Below are positions 17,796 to 26,873 of a stretch of 64,000 nucleotides of DNA, piece after piece (the stretch's first letter is position 1; each line of letters starts with the position of its first letter). The stretch is from SpSt-333 sp964371615. Its GTDB lineage: Bacteria; Bacteroidota; Ignavibacteria; UBA10030; UBA8401. The notes beneath the pieces are model-generated. The model was given only the letters and a program-made list of their open reading frames with translations, did no database searches and was not told the DNA's origin. The position numbers and the translations under genes were made by a program. The stretch covers positions 744,001 to 808,000 of the forward strand of contig CAYJMS010000001.1 of NCBI GenBank assembly GCA_964371615.1, given 5' to 3'.

Positions 17796-18734
17796 ATGAT
17801 ACAAGCCATCAACATACAAAAACTCTTAAGCGGCGACCGCCGTACCGTTGCACGGGCGATCTCGTATGTGGAAAACTCCGGTCCCGGAGCTGAGAAATTC
17901 CTTTCCGATATTTATAAAAATACCGGCAGGGCTTATCGCGTCGGTATCACCGGACCTCCGGGTGCCGGAAAAAGTACGTTGACCAACCGGTTGGCGAAAT
18001 ATTACCGTTCACAGAACCTGAAAGTGGGAATTATCGCCGTCGATCCGACAAGTCCTTTTACGGGAGGAGCACTCCTCGGAGATCGTGTACGGATGAGCGA
18101 TGTTGAGATGGACGGCGGAGTATTCATCCGTTCCATGGCATCGCGCGGATCACTCGGCGGGCTCAGCAAAAAAACCCGTGAAGCGGCTGATGTGCTCGAT
18201 GCAGCCGGATTCGATATTATCCTTTTTGAAACGGTCGGCGTGGGTCAGTCGGAACTCGATATTGCCGGAGCAGCGGATACCACCGTGGTTGTACTCGTCC
18301 CGGAATCGGGAGACGGTATTCAGGCGATGAAAGCAGGATTGATGGAGATCGCCGATTTTTTTGTGATGAACAAAGCCGACCGTCCCGGCGCGGACCAGGC
18401 GGTCATGTCCATTAAAATGATCCTCGGATTTCGTCCGCATGACGAACAGTCGTGGATTGCCGATGTGGTAAAGGCAACTGCGAGCGAAGGGAAAGGGATC
18501 GACGAAATTGCCGTACAGATCAGCCGCCATAAAGAGTTTATGCAGAAGAACGACGCATTCATAAAACGGCGTTCTCAACAAATGAAAGCGCGGATCGAAG
18601 AAATCATCGCCGATACATTTACAATACAGTTCTGGAACGCAGACCGCAAACAGAAACTCGATGCCGAACTTCCTGCGATTATTGCACGCAATAGTACACC
18701 GTACAGTATAGCGGAAGAATTGTTGAAGAAATAG
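17796..18734 (+). CDS. meaB: Methylmalonyl-CoA mutase-associated GTPase (MeaB/ArgK type)
   Basis: 312 residues. P-loop GPPGAGKST (about residue 54), switch region VDPTSPFTGGALLGDRVRM, FETVGVGQSE and the guanine-specifying MNKAD. These are all hallmarks of MeaB. The protein guards adenosylcobalamin loading of methylmalonyl-CoA mutase, so the organism probably interconverts succinyl- and propionyl-CoA. The mutase gene itself is not in the window. The gene is followed by a strong hairpin terminator. Confidence 0.93.
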   Translation: MIQAINIQKLLSGDRRTVARAISYVENSGPGAEKFLSDIYKNTGRAYRVGITGPPGAGKSTLTNRLAKYYRSQNLKVGIIAVDPTSPFTGGALLGDRVRMSDVEMDGGVFIRSMASRGSLGGLSKKTREAADVLDAAGFDIILFETVGVGQSELDIAGAADTTVVVLVPESGDGIQAMKAGLMEIADFFVMNKADRPGADQAVMSIKMILGFRPHDEQSWIADVVKATASEGKGIDEIAVQISRHKEFMQKNDAFIKRRSQQMKARIEEIIADTFTIQFWNADRKQKLDAELPAIIARNSTPYSIAEELLKK

Positions 18735-18743
18735 TATTTCACC

Positions 18744-18779
18744 ACATCTCCGTTTTCTCTGAGAAAACGGGGATGTTTT
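18744..18779 (+). terminator. Intrinsic terminator after meaB, repeat family member
   Basis: ACATCTCCGTTTTCTC pairs with GAGAAAACGGGGATGT around one base, followed by TTTTATT. Nearly the same hairpin recurs at 21285-21310 and 22217-22251. Confidence 0.85.
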
Positions 18780-18789
18780 ATTAATTGGC

Positions 18790-20166
18790 ATGACCGAACA
18801 CAAACAGAAAAAAAATTACCCGCATCTTGTCCGCAACGCCGTATACCGTCTGTTCACCGGCATCAAAATTGACAAAGAAATCACCGATAATTTCCTCCGT
18901 TCCATTCCGCTGTGGATCGGATCGCTGATCGTTGGAATTGTCGCCGTCCTTTATGCTCAGCTATTTGCTGCGGCAGAGAGACTCGGGCAATCCATCTTCT
19001 CTCAAACATCCTGGTTAGTGTTCATTGTGACCCCGGTGTGCTTTATTGCGGCCTGGCTTATCGTACGGTACGGTGCGCCGTTCGCACGGGGGAGCGGTAT
19101 TCCGCAGGTGATTGCCTCGCTGGAAGCCGAAGGGGCAGAGCATCAAAAAAAAGTTTCCCGTTTGGTCGGGGCAAAGATCATTCTTGTCAAAATTGTCAGC
19201 AGCGTTATCATTGTCTTTGGCGGCGGGGCAGTCGGCCGCGAAGGTCCGACGATACAGATATCGGGAGCGATCTTCCGGCTGGTCGGCAGGATCCTCCCCG
19301 CACACTGGCCGAAATATTCGGAAAGGGTAATGATTCTTACCGGCAGCGCCGCTGGCCTGGCGGCCGCGTTCAATACGCCGCTCGGCGGGATTGTTTTTGC
19401 AATCGAAGAACTGAGCAAGTCGCATTTCTCTTCATTTCGAACGTCATTATTGACCGCAGTAATCATCGCCGGTTTGACCGCGCAAATGCTGCTCGGTCCG
19501 TACCTGTATCTCGGATATCCGCAGATCTCAGGACTAATCATGCCGATGGTCAGTCTGGTCATTCTTGTTGCGGTGCTCTGCGGTGTTTCCGGTGCATTTT
19601 TTTCACGAATCATTTTGAAGATCATCTCGTTGCGGAAAACGATGAAAACCGTGCGGGCGGAAGCAATGTTCACCGTCGGCCTGGCACTGGTACTTGCTGC
19701 GGCTGCGTTTTTTTGGTCTCCAAAAATAATGGGATCGGGGAAGGAGACAATGATTGCACTCCTTTTTAATTCTCCCGGCGGACACGATCAGATGCTCGCA
19801 CCGGCGCGATTCATCGGCCCGATACTCAGTTTTACATCCGGTGCCGCAGCGGGAATATTTGCACCGTCGTTGAGTGCGGGAGCTGCAATCGGGTCGTTCT
19901 TCTCTTCTTTTTTTGTGCTCACGTCCGGACAGACCAACATACTTATTCTTGCTGGAATGGTCGGATTTCTTACGGCAGTGACGCGATCACCGTTCACGTC
20001 GTCGATTCTCGTGCTGGAGATGACCGACCGGCATTCGTTGATATTCTTTCTCATGCTCGCCGGTCTCATCAGTTACGCTTCGGCTTGGTTGGTGGAGAAA
20101 CAATCGCTGTACGAACGATTGAAGGAGGGATACCATCAGGATCTGGAAACCGGCTCCGGTCAATGA
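18790..20166 (+). CDS. CLC-family chloride/proton antiporter
   Basis: 458 residues with 10 or more membrane segments. The selectivity motifs are GSGIPQV, GREGPTIQ (gating Glu) and AGIFAPS, and the proton-pathway Glu is kept in PLGGIVFAIEEL, so antiport rather than channel function is expected. There are no C-terminal CBS domains. It exchanges chloride for protons across the inner membrane, typically for acid resistance. The ATG is only 10 bases after the meaB terminator and no clear Shine-Dalgarno sequence is seen. The 3' end overlaps the convergent DUF2156 gene by 7 bases. Confidence 0.92.
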   Translation: MTEHKQKKNYPHLVRNAVYRLFTGIKIDKEITDNFLRSIPLWIGSLIVGIVAVLYAQLFAAAERLGQSIFSQTSWLVFIVTPVCFIAAWLIVRYGAPFARGSGIPQVIASLEAEGAEHQKKVSRLVGAKIILVKIVSSVIIVFGGGAVGREGPTIQISGAIFRLVGRILPAHWPKYSERVMILTGSAAGLAAAFNTPLGGIVFAIEELSKSHFSSFRTSLLTAVIIAGLTAQMLLGPYLYLGYPQISGLIMPMVSLVILVAVLCGVSGAFFSRIILKIISLRKTMKTVRAEAMFTVGLALVLAAAAFFWSPKIMGSGKETMIALLFNSPGGHDQMLAPARFIGPILSFTSGAAAGIFAPSLSAGAAIGSFFSSFFVLTSGQTNILILAGMVGFLTAVTRSPFTSSILVLEMTDRHSLIFFLMLAGLISYASAWLVEKQSLYERLKEGYHQDLETGSGQ

Positions 20167-21239
20167 CCGGAATGATGCATCGTGATCGATCGAAGAATTC
20201 CTTTAAAGACAAACCGCACCGGCGGCATCCCGGCAAAAGCAGCAGCGATCGCATACAACGTGGAGACTGTCGGAGTCCGCTCGTTTGTCACCGCGTAGAC
20301 CGGTTCCCACGCCGGCGGATTGAACTTCGACTTGAAGGCATCCAATCCGTCGAAATGATAGAACGACCTGCCGTACATTCTTACTCCTGTCAGAAATGCA
20401 TTCAGCCAGAACGGATGTCTAAACGGTGAAGTGTAATGTCTCGACAATGGGGAAAGTCCCAATGTCACCATTTCCGCGCCGTTACCGTGAAGATATCCCG
20501 CCATCCGTTCCAGCAATAGCTCCGCAGTCCCATTCGGCGCACCGTTTCCACGAATAATTTGTTCGATCAGCCATCCCCTTCGCAGAGGAATGGGAGAAGC
20601 GATACAAAAACCCGTCATCCGTCCGTCGTATTGGGCAATGGCAACGATGCGATCGTCTAAATTTCCCAGCGTGTCCGGTTCCACAAGAAAATGCATCGGT
20701 GGTAAGCGGCGGGATGCGATCCATTCCGACAGTGTTCGATGGAGTTCCGCATTTATACTATCACCTTCGTTCCGACGATAGTCAGAATCTACAATTGACG
20801 TCGTTACTCCTTTATTTCCCGCACGGTGTAACTGTGCCCTGAGGGATTGTTTGGAATGTACGACATTGAGGAATTCTGCCGGTTTCCACACCGGCTGAGC
20901 ACCCAGAAGGATGGAGGAGATCGGTGATTGATTCTGCAATGTCGTCGCGATCCTGTCCTGTGCACCGAAAAAACAGATCCGTTTTCCTGTTGAAACGACA
21001 TAAACGAAAAATTCCACTACTACTTCGTCCATTACCTTTTCATCGGCAATAGGGGAGCCTGCGACAATGATGTGTGTCCGTGTCCCGACGTATCCGATGA
21101 CCGCATCGTGATGGGAAGAAAACCATAATGAGATTCCCGGATTTAATATCTGGTACGACATTGTGTTCCACCCGTAGCGCAATACAAGATCACGGGCACG
21201 AGAGATTTCTTTTTCTGAGGGAAGGGGAAATTGGTGCAT
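20160..21239 (-). CDS. DUF2156 / phosphatidylglycerol lysyltransferase-domain protein
   Basis: 359 residues of soluble, GNAT-like sequence. The N-terminal half has GWNTMSYQILNPGISLWFSS and VGYVGTRTHIIVAGSPIADE-like family segments; the C-terminal half has MVTLGLSPLSRHYTSPF and FHFDGLDAFKSKFNP-like features (here YHFDGLDAFKSKFNP). This is the catalytic domain of MprF-type aminoacyl-phospholipid synthases without the flippase membrane domain. Aminoacyl transfer to a lipid is possible; stand-alone DUF2156 proteins are mostly uncharacterised. No neighbour clarifies the role. Confidence 0.75.
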   Translation of the reverse strand: MHQFPLPSEKEISRARDLVLRYGWNTMSYQILNPGISLWFSSHHDAVIGYVGTRTHIIVAGSPIADEKVMDEVVVEFFVYVVSTGKRICFFGAQDRIATTLQNQSPISSILLGAQPVWKPAEFLNVVHSKQSLRAQLHRAGNKGVTTSIVDSDYRRNEGDSINAELHRTLSEWIASRRLPPMHFLVEPDTLGNLDDRIVAIAQYDGRMTGFCIASPIPLRRGWLIEQIIRGNGAPNGTAELLLERMAGYLHGNGAEMVTLGLSPLSRHYTSPFRHPFWLNAFLTGVRMYGRSFYHFDGLDAFKSKFNPPAWEPVYAVTNERTPTVSTLYAIAAAFAGMPPVRFVFKGILRSITMHHSGH

Positions 21240-21284
21240 GATTTAATACTAAGAAGTTTAGAGCGGGAATGCAAAAAATCATAT

Positions 21285-21310
21285 AACCGTTTTTCTCTTA
21301 GAAAACGGGA
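21285..21310. repeat. Degenerate copy of the CCGTTTTCT hairpin
   Basis: CCGTTTTTC ... GAAAACGG with a short loop, related to the hairpins at 18744-18776 and 22217-22251. It lies between the divergent DUF2156 and lipoprotein genes, where a terminator has no obvious job. Confidence 0.5.
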
Positions 21311-21491
21311 AAATATTATTTTCTATAGGAGACCGTCACCTTCAATTTATTAAAATATACATTACCAACGGACAAATTAGTCTTTAATAATTGTGATATT
21401 CATCATCATTTATGATTGGAATGATTCCGACATTACTAACAAGAACGACGATACAAATATTCATTCACCAATATGAGAAAGGAGCAATGGT

Positions 21492-22190
21492 ATGTTCAAA
21501 CATACTATTATGGCTCTTCTGACGATCGGAATCGTCGTGCTCAATTCCTGCAAAGACGACGATCCCGTCACCACACCGGTGCAGGGAACGATGTCTCTTA
21601 CATCGGAGTACACGACGGTGGCTCTTGCAAAAACATCGGGTGCAGCAGCGGTTGATTCCATAAAGATCACCCGTGCCCGGTTCAGTTTCAAGGATATCAA
21701 ATTCAAGAATACCGTTGAGGACAGCGTCAATTTTAAAGCGGCACCGTTCATCCTTGAACTGGATCTGACCGGAGCTGGTCAGACTGTGGCAGTGGCTGAG
21801 GTTCCGTTTGGGACGTACAATCGTCTGGAATTCGACGTTCACCGGCTCGAGAATTCGTCTATTGCAGGAAGAACCGATACGCTGCAATTCTCCGATTTTC
21901 TGAAAGGGGAAAAATACAGCGTCATTATCGAAGGGACATATTATACCGGCGGAAAGGACAGTGCATTTACGTACCGTTCAAAGATCGATGCCAAACAGAA
22001 AATCGACCTCGATCCCGTTCTGACGGTTACCGCAGAGTCAGCATCTGTCACAACGACGCTTCAGATCAGTTCGGCGGGATGGTTCGTTTGGAATAATCAG
22101 ATTCTCGAACCAACCGATCATAATAACGAAGGAAGGATCGACGAAAACATAAAAGCGTCGATTAAATTGAAGAAAAAAGGTCCGAATTGA
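21492..22190 (+). CDS. Lipoprotein of unknown function
   Basis: 232 residues. Hydrophobic leader with lipobox LNSC (Cys about residue 19) followed by KDDD, so export and lipidation are expected; Asp after the Cys would affect Lol sorting in proteobacteria only. The mature part has an alternating beta pattern (SIKITRARFSFKDIKFK, TYNRLEFDVHRLEN), resembling DUF4382-type surface proteins. The function is unknown. AGAAAGGAG lies just upstream of the ATG. A hairpin follows the gene. Confidence 0.75.
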   Translation: MFKHTIMALLTIGIVVLNSCKDDDPVTTPVQGTMSLTSEYTTVALAKTSGAAAVDSIKITRARFSFKDIKFKNTVEDSVNFKAAPFILELDLTGAGQTVAVAEVPFGTYNRLEFDVHRLENSSIAGRTDTLQFSDFLKGEKYSVIIEGTYYTGGKDSAFTYRSKIDAKQKIDLDPVLTVTAESASVTTTLQISSAGWFVWNNQILEPTDHNNEGRIDENIKASIKLKKKGPN

Positions 22191-22216
22191 ACATATTCGG
22201 ATGGTAATGTGTATAT

Positions 22217-22251
22217 CACATCCCCGTTTTCTTTAAGAAAACGGGGATGTG
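22217..22251. terminator. Bidirectional hairpin between convergent genes
   Basis: Arms of 17 bp (CACATCCCCGTTTTCTT and its exact complement) around one base. It lies between the lipoprotein gene and the convergent GH92 gene, and is a member of the hairpin family at 18744 and 21285. The T-run is poor on the plus side. Confidence 0.7.
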
Positions 22252-22312
22252 GTATTTATAATGGTGACGGTCACCTTTTTACTTATCTCTTTGCGTCTTT
22301 GCGTGAGATTTT

Positions 22313-24589
22313 TTACCTAAACAGTTTCGCTCCCATCTCAAACACAATCGATGCACCGTTCACCAGATCGCCGTGCACAAAATGCCGCTCCTTCCACACT
22401 TTTCCGTTCAACATAATTTTTTGCACATAGATATTCTTTTCGCTCTGGTTTTTTACCTCTATGGTGATAGTTTTTCCGTTTTCGAGGAGAATTGATGCGC
22501 TTTTTACCAACGGACTTCCGATCGAATACCGATCCGAACCGGGAGCAACGGGATAGAACCCGAGTGCGCTGAAAATATACCACGCGGACATCTGCCCGCA
22601 ATCGTCATTGCCGCTCAGTCCGTCGGGTGTGTTTGAATATTTTGAACTGAGAATTTGGCGGACCCGTACCTGTGTCTTCCACGGTTGATCGGTCCAGTTA
22701 TACAGATACGGAACATGATGCGACGGCTCGTTGCCGTGCACATAATTGCCGATGATCCCTTCGCGGGTGATATCTTCTGTCTCAGCAAAGAATTCATCGG
22801 GCAGGTGCATCATAAAAAGTGAGTCGAGATACGTCGTGAATTTTCCCTTCCCACCGATTAAATCAATCAGTTTCTGCACATCATGAGGAACATATAAGGA
22901 GTAATTCCATGAATTTCCTTCGATAAATCCCTGTCCGTGCGTACTGAGTGTGTTGAAATCTGTACGCCATGAACCGTCGCTCATTCGCGGGCGTGTGAAT
23001 CCCGTTTGTGTGTCAAACACATTCTCGAAATTGCGCGACCGTTTAATGAACTCTTCATAGACCGGTTCGTTTCCGAGTCGTTTTGCCATTTGTGCGATCG
23101 CCCAGTCGTCGTAGGCGTATTCCAATGTTTTGGAAACGGAAGAGGAGTTTTTATCTTCAGGTATGTAACCGAGTTTCATATAATATTCCAATCCGTCGTA
23201 GTACGGCGTGCGCGCCGTCTGAACACATGCCTCCAGCGCTTTGTGCTGATCGTATGGAAGATTCCCTTTGACGTATGCATCGGCAATAACCGAGACGCTG
23301 TGGTACCCGATCATGCACCAGTTTTCGTTTGCATGGTGAGACCAGACCGGCAGCATTTTGTGGACGCTTTGATCGTAATGCGCCAGCATGGATCTGATCA
23401 TGTCGCCGTTCCGATGCGGCTGGATGATATTAAAGAGGGGATGAAGCGCCCGGTATGTATCCCAAAGGGAAAATGTCGTGTAATTGGTAAATCCTTCGGC
23501 AGTGTGGATATTCCTGTCGAGTCCCATATACTGCCCGTCGACATCCATATAGACGGTGGGACTGAGAAACGTATGATAAAGCGACGTGTAGAATGTCTCC
23601 ATATCCTTTTGTGACAGCATCGTTACATTGACCTTTGAAAGTTCATTATTCCATTGTTTTTGTCCCGCTGCTTTTACCTGTTCAAAATCCCAGTGCGGGA
23701 TTTCGGCGGTAAGATTCTTCACCGCCCCTCCGGTGCTGACGGAAGAGAGAGCGAATTTGATCAAGATCTTTTCTCCCTCTCCGGTCGCGAAATCAAAATA
23801 CGCGCGGATGTTCCGTCCGGCCATTTCTGGGAAATTCTTCCTCTCATCAAACTTCCGCCAGAAGCCGCGATAGACTGACGTATCGTATTTTGCATGTCCG
23901 TATCCGGAAAACGGTTTGTTAAACGTCATGGCAAAGTACAACGTGCGCGTTCTTGCCCAGCCGGATGTCTGCCGGTATCCGGTAACGAGCGTATCATTCT
24001 CGATGCGAACATACGTCCAGACATTCTTTCCGTCATAATTATAGATGCCGTGCATCAGATCAAGGATAATATGTGCGCTGTCCGACTTCGGGAATGTATA
24101 TTGATGAAATCCGGCCCGGGTTGTTGCCGTCAGTTCGGCGAGAATACCGTGATCGTCGAGTTTCACTTTGTAATATGCCGGTTCTGCCGTCTCATTGTCG
24201 TGAGAATAGACAGAGCGGTAACCAAATTCGGGTTGCTCTGCCGTGCCGGGATTGAGCTCCAGCGGACCGGTTGTGGGCATGATGAGGAAATCGCCAAGAT
24301 CCGAATGCCCCGTGCCGCTGAAATGCGTGTGAGAAAATCCGACGATCGTTTTATCGTTGTATTGATATCCCGCGCAGTATTGATAGATCTCTTTCTGGTA
24401 TTTGCCGTTTTTCTCATACATCAATGTATCAGTGTCCGGACTTAACTGTACCATTCCAAACGGAACCGTGGCGCCGGGATACGTATGTCCCATTTTCTGC
24501 GTGCCGGTGAGGGGTTTGACGTAGTGGGTAAAATCAGTTTGAGCAAGTAATACAAAAGGAAGAATCACTAGGAATAAGAATGGTCTCAT
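22313..24589 (-). CDS. GH92 family alpha-mannosidase
   Basis: 758 residues, normal GH92 length. Signal peptide (RPFLFLVILPFVLLAQ). The N-terminal domain has VKPLTGTQKMGHTYPGATVP and FGMVQLSPDTD. The C-terminal (alpha/alpha)6 domain carries NYVHGNEPSHHVPYLYNWT, SGNDDCGQMSAWYIFSALG and FYPVAPGSDRYSIGSP. GH92 enzymes are calcium-dependent exo-mannosidases acting on alpha-mannans or N-glycans in the periplasm or outside. It is a lone gene; no SusCD pair or other glycosidase lies nearby. Confidence 0.93.
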   Translation of the reverse strand: MRPFLFLVILPFVLLAQTDFTHYVKPLTGTQKMGHTYPGATVPFGMVQLSPDTDTLMYEKNGKYQKEIYQYCAGYQYNDKTIVGFSHTHFSGTGHSDLGDFLIMPTTGPLELNPGTAEQPEFGYRSVYSHDNETAEPAYYKVKLDDHGILAELTATTRAGFHQYTFPKSDSAHIILDLMHGIYNYDGKNVWTYVRIENDTLVTGYRQTSGWARTRTLYFAMTFNKPFSGYGHAKYDTSVYRGFWRKFDERKNFPEMAGRNIRAYFDFATGEGEKILIKFALSSVSTGGAVKNLTAEIPHWDFEQVKAAGQKQWNNELSKVNVTMLSQKDMETFYTSLYHTFLSPTVYMDVDGQYMGLDRNIHTAEGFTNYTTFSLWDTYRALHPLFNIIQPHRNGDMIRSMLAHYDQSVHKMLPVWSHHANENWCMIGYHSVSVIADAYVKGNLPYDQHKALEACVQTARTPYYDGLEYYMKLGYIPEDKNSSSVSKTLEYAYDDWAIAQMAKRLGNEPVYEEFIKRSRNFENVFDTQTGFTRPRMSDGSWRTDFNTLSTHGQGFIEGNSWNYSLYVPHDVQKLIDLIGGKGKFTTYLDSLFMMHLPDEFFAETEDITREGIIGNYVHGNEPSHHVPYLYNWTDQPWKTQVRVRQILSSKYSNTPDGLSGNDDCGQMSAWYIFSALGFYPVAPGSDRYSIGSPLVKSASILLENGKTITIEVKNQSEKNIYVQKIMLNGKVWKERHFVHGDLVNGASIVFEMGAKLFR

Positions 24590-24782
24590 GAAGATGCCTG
24601 TAAGGTTGGAAATAATATTATGAAAATAGAAATTATATGCGTGATATAAAAGAAGTGTGAAATAGTGTATGAGAAGGGAGTGAAGTAGATTATGATAGAC
24701 AAATATTCCTTAGAGAGTAATAAAGGACTATCACGTCGAGATATAAGATCCTAAAAGTGAGAGCAATGACTCTAAATTGTTC

Positions 24783-24811
24783 TTGACACATATACGCCAA
24801 TGGCGTATATT
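24783..24811 (+). promoter_or_regulatory. Promoter and operator of the HigBA-like module
   Basis: TTGACA (24783-24788), a 17-base spacer, and TATATT (24806-24811) continuing as TATATTTG. A perfect 9-bp inverted repeat ATATACGCC-aat-GGCGTATAT (24790-24810) fills the spacer and the -10. It is a likely operator for the HTH antitoxin encoded downstream. Transcription would start about at the toxin ATG (24817), giving a leaderless message. Confidence 0.8.
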
Positions 24812-24816
24812 TGATT

Positions 24817-25134
24817 ATGGTCATAATAGAAACTTCTCTGTTTACAAAGAGAATTGTTGATATTCTTAATGACGCCGAATATAGAGAGTTTCAACAATAT
24901 CTTGTCGCCAATCCAGATTTGGGTGATATTATACCGGGGAGCGGAGGTTTAAGAAAGATACGCTGGTCCGCTGGCGGAAAAGGGAAACGAGGAGGAGCTA
25001 GAGTTATCTATTATTGGTATGTAACAAAAGAAATGTTATTAATGTTGTTTGTTTTTAGAAAGAATGAGCGAACCAACCTTACAAAGGAACAAATAAATGT
25101 GTTACGTGAAATCGTGAAAAAGGAGTATGTATGA
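24817..25134 (+). CDS. RelE/HigB-fold toxin
   Basis: 105 residues from the ATG at 24817 (a TTG six bases earlier is less likely). LNDAEYREFQQYLVANPDLGDIIPG, written in part as AEYREFQQYLV, followed by GGLRKIRWSAGGKGKRGGAR and VIYYWYV is the RelE/HigB pattern, with basic residues in the RNA-cleavage position. The toxin would cut ribosome-bound mRNA. It overlaps the antitoxin gene by 4 bases (ATGA), toxin first, as in higBA. The whole module is AT-rich (17 G/C in the 60 bases 24841-24900) compared with its neighbours, suggesting recent transfer. Confidence 0.85.
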   Translation: MVIIETSLFTKRIVDILNDAEYREFQQYLVANPDLGDIIPGSGGLRKIRWSAGGKGKRGGARVIYYWYVTKEMLLMLFVFRKNERTNLTKEQINVLREIVKKEYV

Positions 25135-25421
25135 AAAAAGAATTGTTTAACGAGTTACAGGCGAGTGTTGAAGAAGGGGGCAAAATCCTTCGTGGAAAGT
25201 TGAAGCCAAGCAGAATGTTTTCTATTGATAATCCTAATGTTCCCCAAATACGAAAACATTTGGGATTATCGCAGGATAAGTTTGCTCAATTATTGGGCGT
25301 TAGTGTAGCAACACTTCGTAATTGGGAACAAGGGCGAAGAAAACCTGATGGAGCAGCACGCGTGTTGTTGGTCGTTGCTGCCAAGCATCCGAAAATCGTA
25401 TTGGAGACGGTTCACGTTTGA
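25131..25421 (+). CDS. XRE-type HTH antitoxin
   Basis: 96 residues. The helix-turn-helix is IRKHLGLSQDKFAQLLGVSV then ATLRNWEQGRRKPDGAA (about residues 42-80), typical of HigA/XRE antitoxins. It should bind the toxin and the inverted repeat at 24790-24810 to repress its own promoter. AAGGAG lies upstream of the overlapping ATG. AT-rich like the toxin gene. Confidence 0.88.
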   Translation: MKKELFNELQASVEEGGKILRGKLKPSRMFSIDNPNVPQIRKHLGLSQDKFAQLLGVSVATLRNWEQGRRKPDGAARVLLVVAAKHPKIVLETVHV

Positions 25422-25561
25422 CATTAGATTCTATAGCCTTTTCATCTCTTTGCGTTTATTCTCATCATCGTGGCTATTTCACGCCATCATTTCATTTGCA
25501 CTTCACCCCCGCCTTTTCTATTTTCTTCATAAGTGCTTTCGTAATGCCGAAAACATCGGTG

Positions 25562-25675
25562 GACTGGTCATTGGTCATTGGTAATTAGTAATTGGGAATT
25601 AGGAATCGGTCATTTGGAAAAAATCAAGTGACTATTTCTGAACTACAAATGACCAATGACTAATGACGAGAGCAT
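25562..25675. repeat. AT-rich heptad-like repeat with inverted arms
   Basis: GGTCATTGGTCATTGGTAAT followed by AGTAATTGGGAATTAGG, then about 50 bases later CAAATGACCAATGACTAATG in the opposite sense. A related segment occurs at 28998-29037. The rest of the 290-base gap (25422-25711) holds nothing else I recognise. Confidence 0.6.
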
Positions 25676-25711
25676 TTTTCCCTTTACTCTCATCAAACAT
25701 ATGAGGATTGA

Positions 25712-26863
25712 ATGGCTGAAACCGCAGTGAGTTTTTCTCCCACGGAAAGTATGACAATGGTGCAACAGATGGCGCGTGACTTTGCAGAGAAGGAAATCCG
25801 TCCGAACGTTATGAAATACGACGAATCGCAGGAATTCCCGAAAGAGATATTCAAAAAAATGGCAGAACTCGGTTTCCTCGGTGCGTATTATCCGGAGGAA
25901 TACGGCGGTGCCGGACTGAGTGTGCTTGATTTTACAGTGATCGTTGAAGAGATTGCAAAGGTCGATCCGTCGGTTGCACTAGGGCTGTGCGCACATAATG
26001 GCCTTTGTATCAGTCATATCTATAATAATGCTTCCGATGTATTGAAGAAAAAATATCTTCCCGATCTCTGCAGCGGCAAAAAACTGGGGGGATGGGGTTT
26101 GACCGAAGCATTTTCCGGCAGCGATGCGGGAGGGATGAAAACGACAGCGGTGAAAGAAGGGAATGAGTGGGTTATCAACGGAACGAAGAATTTCATTACC
26201 CACGCAAGCGTCGGTGAAACATTCGTTGTGCTGGCGGTAACGGATAAGACAAAAGACAAATGCATCTCTGCATTCGTAGTCGATAAAAAGAGCCCCGGAT
26301 TTTCCGTCGGGAAAAAAGAGAATAAATTAGGAATGCGTTCCAGCGATACCGCAACGCTCATTCTGGACAATGTTCGCATTCCGGCCGAGAATCTGATCGG
26401 CAAGGAGGGGGAAGGATTCAAACAAGCATTGGCAGTATTGGACGGCGGAAGGATCGGTATTGCCGCGTTATCCGTTGGACTAGCGCAGGGAGCGCTGGAA
26501 GCGAGCATCAAATATTCCAAAGAGCGTCAGCAATTCGGCCGGCCGATAGCGGACAATCAGGGTGTGCAGTTCAAACTGGCGGACATGGCGATGGAAATCG
26601 AAGCAGCGAGATTGCTCGTGCGCAAAGCGGCCTCCATGAGAGATGCCGGCATGAACGTGAATCTCGAAGCGGCTCAGGCAAAGTATTTCGCAAGCGAAAC
26701 AGCCACCCGTGCGGCGAACGAAGCGGTGCAGATACACGGCGGGTATGGCTTTATAAAAGACTTCCCGGTCGAAAAATTCTACCGCGACGTGAAACTCCTC
26801 ACCATCGGCGAAGGAACAAGTGAGGTGCAGAAGATGGTGATTGCGAGAAACATATTAAAGTAA
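25712..26863 (+). CDS. Short-chain acyl-CoA dehydrogenase
   Basis: 383 residues. FAD/substrate motif GGWGLTEAFSGSDAGGM, SRAKERQQFGRPI-like segment (SKERQQFGRPIADNQG), and C-terminal catalytic Glu in LTIGEGTSEVQKMVIARNIL. The Glu position and the LDGGRIGIAA segment point to the butyryl/short-chain type, not isovaleryl-CoA dehydrogenase, whose catalytic Glu lies in the LDLER position. It feeds electrons to ETF in fatty-acid or amino-acid oxidation. GAGGA precedes the ATG. Its neighbour is an acyl-CoA carboxylase beta subunit 155 bases on. Confidence 0.93.
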   Translation: MAETAVSFSPTESMTMVQQMARDFAEKEIRPNVMKYDESQEFPKEIFKKMAELGFLGAYYPEEYGGAGLSVLDFTVIVEEIAKVDPSVALGLCAHNGLCISHIYNNASDVLKKKYLPDLCSGKKLGGWGLTEAFSGSDAGGMKTTAVKEGNEWVINGTKNFITHASVGETFVVLAVTDKTKDKCISAFVVDKKSPGFSVGKKENKLGMRSSDTATLILDNVRIPAENLIGKEGEGFKQALAVLDGGRIGIAALSVGLAQGALEASIKYSKERQQFGRPIADNQGVQFKLADMAMEIEAARLLVRKAASMRDAGMNVNLEAAQAKYFASETATRAANEAVQIHGGYGFIKDFPVEKFYRDVKLLTIGEGTSEVQKMVIARNILK

Positions 26864-26873
26864 AAAATAGAGC

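Noticed and set aside
23006..23614. Plus-strand 202-codon open frame opposite GH92
   Set aside because: Antisense shadow of a well-supported gene with no recognisable domain.
25712..26863. Isovaleryl-CoA dehydrogenase because of the methylcrotonoyl-type carboxylase next door
   Set aside because: Catalytic Glu is in the short-chain position (GEGTSE); the isovaleryl-type position is Gly.
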